A DNA stretch of 64,000 nt from Kiloniella laminariae DSM 19542 (GTDB lineage Bacteria; Pseudomonadota; Alphaproteobacteria; Kiloniellales; Kiloniellaceae), in NCBI RefSeq assembly GCF_000374005.1, contig NZ_KB893171.1, positions 76,157 to 140,156 of the forward strand, read 5' to 3'. The notes beneath the pieces were generated by a model. The model worked only from the letters and a program-made list of their open reading frames with translations, searched no databases and was not told where the DNA came from. Positions 48,408 to 57,258 of the stretch are shown here, one piece after another; position 1 is the first letter of the stretch; the number at the start of each line of letters is the position of its first letter. Made by a program: the position numbers and the translations under genes.

Positions 48408-49174
48408 CAGCTGATCCTCCTGACGCCAACACTGTAACGGCGTTCCGCCCACTTCAGGAACCAGATAGACAAGGTGGTGAAAAACAGGAAGACGAGGGCG
48501 ACAACAAGATAATATTTGAAGGGTTCTCGCGTTGCACCAGCTGCAAGGCCTGCACGGCGGACCATATCGGAAAGCCCGATAATTGATACCAGGGCAGTGG
48601 CTTTCATAAGAACCAGCCAATTATTGCCAAACCCAGGTAGGGCGTGGCGCATCATCTGCGGTATAAGGATGCGGCGGGTGATCTGTATTCTGGTCATGCC
48701 GTAAGCTGTACCAGCTTCGAGCATGCCGCGATCTACGGCCATAATGGCACCTCTAAAGGTTTCGCCCATATAGGCTCCAAAGATAAAACCAATGGTTAGA
48801 ACCCCCGCAATCAAGGGATTAACATCGATATATCCCCAGTCAAGATACGGTGCCATGGCGGTTTTCAAGGCATCTCCCTGGCTGGTTTTCTCACCAATAT
48901 AGAGGAGCAGTTCCAGAATGTTATCTGGCAGATTATTGATAAAGATCTGGCCGCCGAAAAAAATCAACAGCATCAGGACAAGGTCGGGAACGCCTCGGAT
49001 AACAGTCGTATAGGTTCCGGCGATAATTTGCGCCATCGGGCTGTTTGATAGTTTTGCAAGGGCGGCAGCCATCCCCAGAAGCACGGCAATGAAAAGAGAA
49101 CTGAGCGCGACAAATAATGTCACTCCGGCTCCTTCCACAATGATGCCATACCCATAGCCTTCCAGATCAAACAT
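48407..49174 (-). CDS. polar amino-acid ABC transporter permease (HisQ/ArtQ type)
   Basis: 255 residues, five to six membrane segments. The EAA loop reads EAGTAYGMTRIQITRRILIP. A loop of about 40 residues between helices (VQ... region around LLYIGEKTSQGDALK) is longer than in HisQ of E. coli. It forms the heterodimeric channel with the HisM-type permease. A terminator-like hairpin lies between it and the binding-protein gene. Confidence 0.92.
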   Translation of the reverse strand: MFDLEGYGYGIIVEGAGVTLFVALSSLFIAVLLGMAAALAKLSNSPMAQIIAGTYTTVIRGVPDLVLMLLIFFGGQIFINNLPDNILELLLYIGEKTSQGDALKTAMAPYLDWGYIDVNPLIAGVLTIGFIFGAYMGETFRGAIMAVDRGMLEAGTAYGMTRIQITRRILIPQMMRHALPGFGNNWLVLMKATALVSIIGLSDMVRRAGLAAGATREPFKYYLVVALVFLFFTTLSIWFLKWAERRYSVGVRRIS

Positions 49175-49208
49175 ATTTTTATACGATCTTCTTGAGACCG
49201 TTCCCTCT

Positions 49209-49246
49209 CAAAAAAGCACCACCAGAGTTGTGACTCTGGCGGTGCT
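49209..49246 (-). terminator. intra-operon terminator/attenuator after the binding protein gene
   Basis: Near-perfect 14-bp stem (AGCACCACCAGAGT with ACTCTGGCGGTGCT, one G-T pair) and, on the minus strand, six T residues after it. It lies 52 bp downstream of the binding-protein stop and upstream of the permeases, so it should reduce permease mRNA relative to binding protein. Confidence 0.85.
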
Positions 49247-49297
49247 CATTACGCTATTCACCGTCAAAGGACGGTAGAATCAAATCCGCCTTCGATC

Positions 49298-50062
49298 TTA
49301 ATAGATGTCGAAGTCGAAGTATTTGTCATTGATGGATTTGTAAACACCGTTGGCACGGATGCCTTTGATTGCTGCGCTCAAACGGTCACGCAGGTCAGTG
49401 TCTTCTTTCCGAACGGCAATACCAGCGCCATCCCCAAAGTATTTTGGCTCACTGTAGGAAGGACCAAAAAGCTCATAATCTTTCCCGGCATCGGTTTTGA
49501 CAAAGCCGTCATCCATGGCAATGGAATCCGCCAGAAGCAGATCAACACGGCCAGCGGTCATGTCGAGGTAGGCTTCGTCCTGGGTACCATAACGCTTGAT
49601 ATCCACATTCGGGAATTCAGCGGTCAGGAAGGTGTCGTGGATTGTCCCGCGTTGCACACCAACACTTTTGCCTTCGAGGCTTTCAGCAGTGATTTCAATG
49701 CCGGAATCTTTCTTGCGCAGGAAACGTGCAGGCGTGTTGTAATATTTCTCGGAGAAATCAACCTTCTGCTTGCGCTCTTCAGTGATGGACATGGAGGCGA
49801 TAATTGCATCATATTTTTTCGCCAGCAGAGCCGGAATAATGCCGTCCCAATCCTGGGTAACCAGCGTACACTTGACTTTCATCTCATCACAGATCGCATT
49901 GGCGATCTCGATGTCAAAGCCGATAAGATTGCCGCTTGGGTCTACACTGCTGAACGGAGGATAAGCACCCTCGACACCAATGCGGAGTTCTTCCTGGGCA
50001 GAGGCAGAACCTGCTGTGAATGTCATAGCTGCAGCAACGGCAGCAACAAGAAACTTTTTCAT
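49298..50062 (-). CDS. periplasmic amino-acid binding protein (lysine/arginine/ornithine or histidine type)
   Basis: 254 residues with a signal peptide (KKFLVAAVAAAMTFTAGSASA). The mature SBP_bac_3 domain shows LRIGVEGAYPPFSSVDPSG, IGFDIEIANAICDEM, and IIASMSITEERKQKVDFSEKYY (partly shown). The pattern is closest to ArgT/HisJ/ArtJ proteins, suggesting basic amino acids, but specificity cannot be read with certainty. Located after the ATPase and before the permeases. Confidence 0.92.
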   Translation of the reverse strand: MKKFLVAAVAAAMTFTAGSASAQEELRIGVEGAYPPFSSVDPSGNLIGFDIEIANAICDEMKVKCTLVTQDWDGIIPALLAKKYDAIIASMSITEERKQKVDFSEKYYNTPARFLRKKDSGIEITAESLEGKSVGVQRGTIHDTFLTAEFPNVDIKRYGTQDEAYLDMTAGRVDLLLADSIAMDDGFVKTDAGKDYELFGPSYSEPKYFGDGAGIAVRKEDTDLRDRLSAAIKGIRANGVYKSINDKYFDFDIY

Positions 50063-50108
50063 TTGATGACTCCCTAGTCGGTTTATTATTTTTCTATTCT
50101 GAATAGAT

Positions 50109-50906
50109 TTACTTCAGGTTTCCAGCGAGAAACTGTTGAAAGCGTTCAGATTTTGGATTTCCAAAGACTTCTTTTGGTGGTCCTTGTTCGAGTATACGTC
50201 CCTGATGCAGGAAAATTGTCTCAGAGGAAACTTCTCTGGCAAATCCCATCTCATGGGTTACAACAATCATGGTACGGCCTTCATCGGCAAGGTCACGCAT
50301 GACCTTGAGTACTTCCCCAACCAGCTCGGGATCTAGAGCTGAAGTCGGTTCATCAAACAGCATGACTTTGGGCTCCATTGCCAAGGCACGGGCAATGGCG
50401 ACACGCTGTTGCTGTCCGCCAGACATATGGGCGGGGTAATAATCACGGCGTTCATAAATACCGACTTTATCCATGACCGCTTTGGCCCGCTCTGTCGCTT
50501 CAGCCTTGCTGAGGCCAAGGACATGAATCGGAGCTTCAATGATGTTTTCCAGAGTGGTCATATGAGACCAGAGATTAAAACCCTGGAACACCATGGCAAG
50601 CTTGGTACGGATTTGTTCGATCTGTTTGGGATCGGTCGGGATGTATTCGCCTTTTTTATTCGTAGACATCTTGATCAGTTCGCCACTGACTGTGACCTGT
50701 CCCGAATTTGGCGTTTCAAGTAGGTTGATACAGCGGAGGAAAGTACTTTTCCCGGAACCGCTTGAGCCAAGCATGGAGATCACATCACCTTCGTGGGCTG
50801 TAAGAGAAACTCCCTTCAGAACCTCGATCGACCCGAAAGATTTGTGGATATCTTCACAGACAAGAGCGGGTATCTGAACTGCTGTTGCCGTGGCGACTGA
50901 CGCCAT
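50109..50906 (-). CDS. amino-acid ABC transporter ATP-binding protein (HisP/ArtP type)
   Basis: 265 residues. Walker [15 protein letters not shown]-loop [13 protein letters not shown], signature [16 protein letters not shown], Walker [15 protein letters not shown] and H-loop [12 protein letters not shown] are intact; the longer loop [19 protein letters not shown] is a feature of HisP. First gene of the four-gene uptake operon. Confidence 0.94.
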   Translation of the reverse strand: MASVATATAVQIPALVCEDIHKSFGSIEVLKGVSLTAHEGDVISMLGSSGSGKSTFLRCINLLETPNSGQVTVSGELIKMSTNKKGEYIPTDPKQIEQIRTKLAMVFQGFNLWSHMTTLENIIEAPIHVLGLSKAEATERAKAVMDKVGIYERRDYYPAHMSGGQQQRVAIARALAMEPKVMLFDEPTSALDPELVGEVLKVMRDLADEGRTMIVVTHEMGFAREVSSETIFLHQGRILEQGPPKEVFGNPKSERFQQFLAGNLK

Positions 50907-51228
50907 ATGATCTGTTCCCGTTATTTTATTTATTACTGTTTTTCATTCCTAACGAAATTAGTGTTGTTTTGGGGGAATTGAAAGAAAAAAGAGCTGAGGC
51001 TAAAGGCCTGTAGCGGAAAGTGAAGATAATTCTGTCCTGGCAGCTCAAGGTGCAGAATATTCCAAAGAAGCACTGGAAACGGAAGAATATTCTTTTGAGT
51101 GACGCTGATTGCTACTGACCGAACCATCAAAAATAGAAATGCAGGTGTCACTAACGCGAGACAGAGCCCTCTAATCCGGTTTTTGACTTGCAATCTTGTC
51201 CACAGCTTGAACCCCTTTTGAGTTTACC
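50907..51228. other. regulatory region upstream of the amino-acid ABC operon
   Basis: 322 bp between the ABC ATPase gene and ccmI. No convincing gene. It contains three palindromic sites with starts at 51024, 51054 and 51084. An 86-codon minus frame here (50933-51193) has no ribosome site or recognised domain and was not called. Confidence 0.55.
51024..51093. promoter_or_regulatory. three phased AGAATATTCT-type operator sites
   Basis: AGATAATTCT (51024-51033), AGAATATTCC (51054-51063) and AGAATATTCT (51084-51093) start exactly 30 bp apart. The third extends to the perfect 12-bp palindrome AAGAATATTCTT. Thirty bp is close to three helical turns, so a regulator could bind all on one DNA face. 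They lie 118-187 bp before the ABC ATPase start. Confidence 0.5.
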
Positions 51229-52452
51229 CTAAAGGTCGAGTTCTTTTTCCAGGTCACGAAGCTGAGTCATGGCAAGAGGTACATCTGTTTGCCGGGCAGC
51301 AGCAGCTTCGGCTTGTTCAAGAGCTGTTGCGAGATCATCATTGCGTCCCAGGGTATGATAAGAGCGGATTAACCTCAACCAACCCTCGAAATCATCAGGT
51401 GTGGTTTTGAGCCGTTCAGCGAGCTGATCGACCATGCCATCAATCATGGCCTGGCGATCTTCACTGCTCAATTCGGCTGCTGCTGCCATGTCTTCGGCAT
51501 CTGGTCCGGTCGGGAGTTGAGTTTCCGGAGACTCAGGGGCAAGAGCAGGAGCTGTGGCGATAAGTTCTTCAGAGCTGAGTTGCAGGTTGTCTGCCAACTC
51601 GCCAATGCGTGAATCAAGGACGGGGAGCCAGGGGTCGTCCTCCCGGGTCGTTTGTCGCAGGGTAAGCCAGACCTGTAGTGCACTGTCATTGTCTCCGGAC
51701 TGGGCCAGAGCTAGGCCACTGTAATAGAGGCCGCGTGCGTCCCGGGGATCAAGTTCCAGTGACTGGCGGAAAAATTTGATGGCTTCGTTGGTGACTTGGC
51801 CGTTGTTTTGGACGACAAGCATTTCCCCGATTGCCCCATAAATGACGGGTGAAGCAGGACTGTATTTCTCGGCATTCCGGAAAGCTTCTTCGGCGCGGGC
51901 GAATTCCTGCAGTTCAGCATATGTACTGCCCAGCAACATCCAGCCATCGGGTTTCTCTGGATCTTGTTGCAGGCGGGCTTCCAGCTTTTCAGCCAGCATC
52001 AGCATTTCATTGTTTCGGGCATTTTCCTGCTGGTTGACGATTGCCATCTGTTCAGCTGCAATATCCCGCTGGGCAAAGGGTTGGCCTCCCAGATCGGGAC
52101 TTCCCAGCTGGAAATAAAGCAAGAGGCCAATTAGCGGAAAGGACACGACCAGGCTCCAGACGAGAGCCCAGATGGCAGATCCCGAGAGTGGATTTCCTCG
52201 GGTTGTTGATGATTGGCCGTCACTGGCGTTGAGAATACGGCGCTGAATTTCCAGTTTCGCTGTTTCTGCCTGGGTTGAAGCAAGGTTCCCGGAAGCAAGG
52301 TCCCTTTCAATTTCCCTGAGCTGGTCTTTGTAGACGGCAAGGTCGGATTCTGCGGTATTTGCAGGTGCTGATTCCGCGTTTTTTAGCAGGGGGCGCAGGA
52401 GTATAAGCAGGGAGAGTGCGCTCAGTGTTGCAATAGTGATCCAGAAAATCAT
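51229..52452 (-). CDS. ccmI: cytochrome c biogenesis protein CcmI
   Basis: 407 residues. Two membrane segments flank a leucine-zipper-like cytoplasmic loop (DLAVYKDQLREIERDLASG) at the N-terminus, followed by periplasmic TPR repeats (KPDGWMLLGSTYAELQEFARAEEAF and similar). CcmI holds apocytochrome c for delivery to the CcmF/H haem lyase. Its start overlaps ccmH by 4 bp. The last gene of the ccm series. Confidence 0.93.
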   Translation of the reverse strand: MIFWITIATLSALSLLILLRPLLKNAESAPANTAESDLAVYKDQLREIERDLASGNLASTQAETAKLEIQRRILNASDGQSSTTRGNPLSGSAIWALVWSLVVSFPLIGLLLYFQLGSPDLGGQPFAQRDIAAEQMAIVNQQENARNNEMLMLAEKLEARLQQDPEKPDGWMLLGSTYAELQEFARAEEAFRNAEKYSPASPVIYGAIGEMLVVQNNGQVTNEAIKFFRQSLELDPRDARGLYYSGLALAQSGDNDSALQVWLTLRQTTREDDPWLPVLDSRIGELADNLQLSSEELIATAPALAPESPETQLPTGPDAEDMAAAAELSSEDRQAMIDGMVDQLAERLKTTPDDFEGWLRLIRSYHTLGRNDDLATALEQAEAAAARQTDVPLAMTQLRDLEKELDL

Positions 52453-52952
52453 GCCGAATCCCCTTTGCTGTTCTTGTCTGTGAGAAGTTGATTAAGCTTC
52501 TTTTGTTCGTCCGAGCTTAGTGGTACAGGCGCTTTTTGGCGTCGACTGCCCCGATAGAAAAAGAAAATTCCGACCCCGCCAAAGAGGAAAATCAAACCTG
52601 GCCCTGCCCATAAAAGGTATGTTGTTGCTTTTACCGGTGGGCGAAACAGCACAAAATCGCCGTAGCGGTCTGCGAGATAATTTTTGACCTGCTGGTCACT
52701 GTCGCCGGCCACCAGTCGCTCTCGTACGACGAGGCGAAGTTCCCGGGCGAGTTCAGCGTTGGAAGAATCGATCGGTTCGTTCTGGCAGACCGGGCAGCGG
52801 ACTTCCCGGGAAATTTCACGGGCGCGGGCTTCCAATACCGGATCATCAAGCACTTCATCCGGCTCGACCGCAAAGGCAAGACTGCTCCCGATCAGAAACA
52901 TCAGGGCGAGGAACAGCAGGCCAAGGCCTGTAGCATGAATGGTAACGCGCAT
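52449..52952 (-). CDS. ccmH: cytochrome c biogenesis protein CcmH
   Basis: 167 residues with a signal peptide, the thiol motif RCPVCQN (Cys53, Cys56), the conserved helix SNAELARELRLVVRERL and a C-terminal membrane helix (YLLWAGPGLIFLFGGVGIFFF). It reduces apocytochrome c cysteines as part of the haem lyase. Located between ccmG and ccmI. Confidence 0.95.
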   Translation of the reverse strand: MRVTIHATGLGLLFLALMFLIGSSLAFAVEPDEVLDDPVLEARAREISREVRCPVCQNEPIDSSNAELARELRLVVRERLVAGDSDQQVKNYLADRYGDFVLFRPPVKATTYLLWAGPGLIFLFGGVGIFFFYRGSRRQKAPVPLSSDEQKKLNQLLTDKNSKGDSA

Positions 52953-52981
52953 AAGTACAGAGCTTCCCTAGCGTTCTATGG

Positions 52982-53539
52982 CTATTGCTGTTCCTGGAGG
53001 TTCTCGATGATCGGAAGAATAATGTTTTCGAGATCCCCCGTGTTCAGAGGGCCGACATGTTTATAGCGGATGGTGCCAGCAGAATCGACAATGAAGGTCT
53101 CAGGCACACCATAAACACCCCAGTCTATGCCCGCGCGACTATTGGGATCACGTCCGATGCGGTGATAGGGGTTTCCGTGTTTGTTGAGCCATTTAAGGGC
53201 GTCTTCCGGCTTGTCCCGGTAGTTGATGGCGAAGAGGTTTATATCGTCTCTGGCACCAAGTGTGAGCATATAAGGGTGTTCGGCCAGACAGGGAATGCAC
53301 CAGGAGGCAAAAATGTTTACCACCGATACCTTGCCGTTATCGGTCAGGTCCTGCCGTGCAAACCCCGGTACATTCAGACCTTCCAGTTCAACAAGATCAA
53401 ACGCAGGTGCTGGCTTGTCGATGAGAACAGAAGGCAGTTTTTTAGGGTCGCGACCAGGGGAGGTCAGTGCCCAGAAAAAATAGCCGAAGATGGTAATGGT
53501 CACCAGCAGAGGCAGGAGGAAAAGAACTTTTCTGTTCAT
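52982..53539 (-). CDS. ccmG: thiol:disulfide interchange protein CcmG (DsbE)
   Basis: 185 residues. An N-terminal membrane anchor is followed by a thioredoxin-like domain with active site WCIPC (Cys81, Cys84) and the cis-Pro loop VYGVPETFIVD. It passes reducing power to CcmH and apocytochrome c in the periplasm. Start overlaps ccmF stop by 4 bp. Confidence 0.95.
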   Translation of the reverse strand: MNRKVLFLLPLLVTITIFGYFFWALTSPGRDPKKLPSVLIDKPAPAFDLVELEGLNVPGFARQDLTDNGKVSVVNIFASWCIPCLAEHPYMLTLGARDDINLFAINYRDKPEDALKWLNKHGNPYHRIGRDPNSRAGIDWGVYGVPETFIVDSAGTIRYKHVGPLNTGDLENIILPIIENLQEQQ

Positions 53540-55530
53540 GAAGAGGCCTCAGCTGTTTTGCTTGTCAACTGGGTTCGTTTTTTGTCTGACGGCGCACCAA
53601 CCCTCAGGCGCCTGTCAGCAAGAGAGATCAGTCCGGCAAAGACCATAAGCCCGCAACCGAACCAGATCCAGGTGACCAGGGGCTCGCGGTAGATTCTGAC
53701 AGTCCAGCCCCCTGCGCCATCCGGATCACCGATGACGGCATAGTAATCACCGACAAAGGTTGAATGGATTGCCGCTTCGGTGGTGGGCATTTTCTGAACA
53801 TTATAAAGGCGTTTTTCCGGTTTCAGTGTCGCCATGTATTCACCGTTCTGACTGAGCACGAAAGTGCCCTCGACCGCGGCGTAATTCGGGCCAATGATTT
53901 CCCGCACACCTTCAAAACGATAGTCCGTCCCGAAAACACTCAGTGTCTCTCCGGGTTTGAGAACGGCAACATCCTCTACCTTCCAGGCTGTTGTTGCGAT
54001 CATCCCGGCGACCGCAATGGCCAGACCGCCGTGTGCGAGTGTCATCCCCCAGACGGAGCCGGGCAGGTTGATGGCACGCTGCCAACTGGTGGAAAGAGGC
54101 GCACGGAACAGTTTGATCCGGTCCGCCCATTCACTGACTGTGCCCAGCAGCATCCAGGAGGCCAGACCCAGACCCAGAATCGCCAGAAGCGGTCCGCCAT
54201 CGGCAATATACCAGGCAACAAGCGCGGCGATGATGGTGGCGAGCCCGGCAAATTTCAATCGGCCAAGGACTCCCAAAAGATCTGCGCGTTTCCAGGGCAG
54301 ATGTGCGCCAACACAGACGAGCAGCAGCAGAGGTATCATCACCGGAACAAAGGTGTTGGTGTAAAAAGGCGGTCCAATGGAAACCCGTCCGCCCCCGATC
54401 GCTTCGAGAAAGAGCGGGTAAAGCGTGCCGAGGAAGACGGTGGCACAGGCGGTGCTGAGCAGGAGGTTGTTCAACAGCAGGCCGCCCTCACGGCTGATCG
54501 GGGAGAAAATTCCGCCTGCTTTAAGTGCCGGAGCGCGCAAGGCAAACAATGTCAGTGAGCCGCCAATGGCGATGGCAAGCAGGAAAAGGATGAAGATACC
54601 CCGCTCAGGATTGACGGCAAAGGCGTGAACCGATGTCAGAAGGCCGGAACGGACAATAAAGGTACCGATAAGCGAAAGTGAGAAGGTCAGGATCGCCAGC
54701 AGGATGGTCCAGACTTTCAGGGAGTTGCGTTTTTCAACGACAATAGCTGAATGCAGGAGAGCCGTCCCCATAAGCCAGGGCATGAAAGACACATTTTCCA
54801 CCGGGTCCCAGAACCACCAGCCGCCCCAGCCGAGCTCGTAATAGGCCCACCAACTGCCCAGAACAATTCCGCCAGTCAAGAAGGTCCAGGCTGTCAGGGT
54901 CCAGGGGCGAACCCAGCGGGCCCAGGCCGCATCAACCTTGCCTTCGATCAAGGCGGCGATGGCAAAGGAAAAGGCGACGGAAAAGCCGACATAACCGATG
55001 TAGAGCATGGGGGGGTGAAAAGCGAGGCCGGGGTCCTGCAGCAGTGGATTGAGATCATTGCCGTTCAGAGGCGGAGTCACAAGACGGGTAAAGGGATTGG
55101 AGGTGAAGATCAGAAAGGTCAGAAAGCCGACACCGATCATGGCCTGGATGGCGAGTACTCTTGCCTTGAGTGTGGCGGGCAGATTGCGACCAAAGGCGGC
55201 AACGGCTGCGCCGAAGACTGCGAGAATCAAAACCCAGAGCAGCATGGAGCCTTCGTGATTGCCCCAGACTCCGGTGATCTTGTAGAGCATCGGTTTGCTG
55301 GAGTGGGAATTCTCCGCGACATTCAGGAGGGTGAAGTCGGAAACAATATAGGCCTGGGTCAGACAGCCAAAAGCAAGAACGGCAAAAAGCATCTGAATCA
55401 GAGCGGCCTGTCCACCAGAGTTCATCAAGCGGCTGTCGAGCCGCTCAGCACCGATCAGTGGCAGCGTGGCCTGGACCACGGCAGCCAGTAGGGCCATGAT
55501 AATGGCAAACTGTCCCAGTTCAGCAATCAT
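53536..55530 (-). CDS. ccmF: cytochrome c haem lyase subunit CcmF
   Basis: 664 residues with about 15 membrane segments. The haem-handling WWD domain is GWGGWWFWDPVENVSFMPWL; conserved histidines appear in WGNHEGSMLLW and LAFHPPMLYIGYVG. CcmF reduces and attaches haem to apocytochrome c with CcmH and CcmI. Overlaps ccmE by 4 bp. Confidence 0.96.
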   Translation of the reverse strand: MIAELGQFAIIMALLAAVVQATLPLIGAERLDSRLMNSGGQAALIQMLFAVLAFGCLTQAYIVSDFTLLNVAENSHSSKPMLYKITGVWGNHEGSMLLWVLILAVFGAAVAAFGRNLPATLKARVLAIQAMIGVGFLTFLIFTSNPFTRLVTPPLNGNDLNPLLQDPGLAFHPPMLYIGYVGFSVAFSFAIAALIEGKVDAAWARWVRPWTLTAWTFLTGGIVLGSWWAYYELGWGGWWFWDPVENVSFMPWLMGTALLHSAIVVEKRNSLKVWTILLAILTFSLSLIGTFIVRSGLLTSVHAFAVNPERGIFILFLLAIAIGGSLTLFALRAPALKAGGIFSPISREGGLLLNNLLLSTACATVFLGTLYPLFLEAIGGGRVSIGPPFYTNTFVPVMIPLLLLVCVGAHLPWKRADLLGVLGRLKFAGLATIIAALVAWYIADGGPLLAILGLGLASWMLLGTVSEWADRIKLFRAPLSTSWQRAINLPGSVWGMTLAHGGLAIAVAGMIATTAWKVEDVAVLKPGETLSVFGTDYRFEGVREIIGPNYAAVEGTFVLSQNGEYMATLKPEKRLYNVQKMPTTEAAIHSTFVGDYYAVIGDPDGAGGWTVRIYREPLVTWIWFGCGLMVFAGLISLADRRLRVGAPSDKKRTQLTSKTAEASS

Positions 55531-55982
55531 TGTGTCGTCTGACCTTCTTCACCCCGCCATTCGCCCGATGCCTTGAGGGCTTCGGTGACTTCGGCGGGCA
55601 TATAGTTTTCATCGTGTTTGGCAAGAACCTCATGCGCAATAAACTCGCCCTGCTCGTTAAGGCTGCCTTCCGTAATCACGCCCTGACCTTCACGAAACAG
55701 GTCGGGCATGATGCCTTTATAGGTGACTTCCACTGATTCGGCATTGTCTGTGATGGAAAACCGGTGGGTTAACCCGCCCTCAAGCTTGACCCAGGTGCCT
55801 TCCTCGACCAGGCCACCCAATCGGAGAGATCGGCCGATGGTGACTTCTTTGGTTTTGAGGTCTGTCGGGCTATGGAAATAGGAAAGGTTTTCGTCCAGAG
55901 CATTCATGACCAGAAATGTAGCCGCTGCCAGAAGGGTGAAAGACACAGCCAGTATATAAATTCGACGACTTTTCCGTGTCAT
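55527..55982 (-). CDS. ccmE: haem chaperone CcmE
   Basis: 151 residues: N-terminal membrane anchor, OB-fold beta barrel, and the haem-binding motif AKHDENYMP with covalent haem ligand His123 and Tyr127. It receives haem from CcmABCD and carries it to CcmF. Overlaps ccmD by 4 bp. Confidence 0.95.
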   Translation of the reverse strand: MTRKSRRIYILAVSFTLLAAATFLVMNALDENLSYFHSPTDLKTKEVTIGRSLRLGGLVEEGTWVKLEGGLTHRFSITDNAESVEVTYKGIMPDLFREGQGVITEGSLNEQGEFIAHEVLAKHDENYMPAEVTEALKASGEWRGEEGQTTQ

Positions 55983-56185
55983 GACCGAACAGCCTTTTTC
56001 TGGAGTTCCTGCTGATCTTCGACGGCTCTCAAGCTCTCAAGCTGAGCGAGTTCGGCCTGATTGCGACGCAACCGCTGTAGTGTCGTTAGCAATAGAGACA
56101 GCATGACTGCGGCTGTCAGCAGATAAGCTGGCCAAACATAGGCACCATAGCTGCCCATGGAGAAAAAGGTCGTTAACTGATCCAT
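55979..56185 (-). CDS. ccmD: haem exporter accessory protein CcmD
   Basis: 68 residues with one membrane helix (YVWPAYLLTAAVMLSLLLTTL) preceded by the typical SYGAYVWPAY and followed by a charged cytoplasmic tail. CcmD helps release holo-CcmE from the CcmABC complex. It lies 204 bp downstream of ccmC. Confidence 0.92.
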   Translation of the reverse strand: MDQLTTFFSMGSYGAYVWPAYLLTAAVMLSLLLTTLQRLRRNQAELAQLESLRAVEDQQELQKKAVRS

Positions 56186-56389
56186 ACTGTCCTGCGTAAC
56201 CTGTTGTGCCGGGATTATGTTGTTCCAGCTTGTTTTTCCTGTCCTGAAGATAACCTCTTCGCTCCTGCAGGACAGGAGGGCATTATGTCACACTATTGCT
56301 GTCGGTCTTTGATTCAAATCATGATCAAAATTACTTTACCGCCAGGTATCTGTTCCGGAGCTTCCTCTTTCTGCCCTCTGTGCAACCTG

Positions 56390-57121
56390 TCAGGCATTAT
56401 CGACGAGGGCCCGGCGATATTTTCGCAACTTCGCTTCGATCAATTCGCTTTTGATCCGGATCAGAAGAACCACCAGATAGAAAAGCTTGAAAGCGACGCC
56501 CATGACCAGTAGGGGCCAGAGCATGGAAGGATCTATCGAAGGACCGTCCATGCGCATGACACTTGCAGGCTGATGCAGGGTGTTCCACCAGTCGACAGAA
56601 AATTTGATAATCGGCACGTTGATAAAGCCGACAATCGCCAGAACCGCTGCGGCCCTGTTGCCGCGTTCCTGGTCTTCAAAGGCGTTCATCAGGGCCATGT
56701 GGCCTAGATAGAGGAAAAACAGGATGAGCACGGATGTCAGCCTTGCATCCCATACCCACCAGGCGCCCCACATAGGTTTGCCCCAGAGGGCGCCTGTTGC
56801 CAGAGCAAGAAAAGTAAAGCCCGCGCCAATGGGTGCCGAAGCCTTGGCAGCAAGATCAGCCAGCGGATGGCGCCAGATCAGGGCGCAGATCGAGGCAAAG
56901 GCGATAGAACTGTAGACAAACATCGCCATCCAGGCGGCCGGGACGTGGACATACATGATACGCACACTCTCCCCCTGCTGGTAATCGGCGGGGGAGGTGA
57001 AAAAAGCCATATAGAGCCCGGCAAGCAATGAGATTGCTGTCAGGCCCGAGACCCAGGGCAGCACTGTGTTTGTCAGCTTTAAAAAGCGGTTTGGATTGGC
57101 AAAGCGGTGAAAGACCGACAT
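56390..57121 (-). CDS. ccmC: haem exporter/ligand protein CcmC
   Basis: 243 residues from ATG 57121, with six membrane helices. The WWD motif WGAWWVWDARLTSVLILF and haem-ligand histidines in YVHVPAAWMAM and LHQPASV regions are present. It loads haem on to CcmE. An in-frame upstream start at 57172 would add a charged tail without support. Confidence 0.94.
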   Translation of the reverse strand: MSVFHRFANPNRFLKLTNTVLPWVSGLTAISLLAGLYMAFFTSPADYQQGESVRIMYVHVPAAWMAMFVYSSIAFASICALIWRHPLADLAAKASAPIGAGFTFLALATGALWGKPMWGAWWVWDARLTSVLILFFLYLGHMALMNAFEDQERGNRAAAVLAIVGFINVPIIKFSVDWWNTLHQPASVMRMDGPSIDPSMLWPLLVMGVAFKLFYLVVLLIRIKSELIEAKLRKYRRALVDNA

Positions 57122-57258
57122 TGTCCTGAACCTTCCTCTTAACGAGATCGTTTGTCGAACGAACCCTATCAAATACTGAACCGGTCAGGCCAGTGAATCT
57201 GTCACTTGCCGCTATCCGGTTTGTTTCATTCTGGTTATTCGCTCCGGCTGGCTTTAAG

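Noticed and set aside
50933-51193. 86-codon minus-strand frame upstream of the ABC operon
   Set aside because: No ribosome site and no domain; it overlaps the phased palindromes and looks like regulatory DNA.
53764-54558. 264-codon plus-strand frame antisense to ccmF
   Set aside because: ccmF is unmistakable; the antisense product is low-complexity and Gln/Gly-rich.
56204-56512. 102-codon plus-strand frame over the ccmC-ccmD gap
   Set aside because: It runs into ccmC on the other strand and has no domain or ribosome site.
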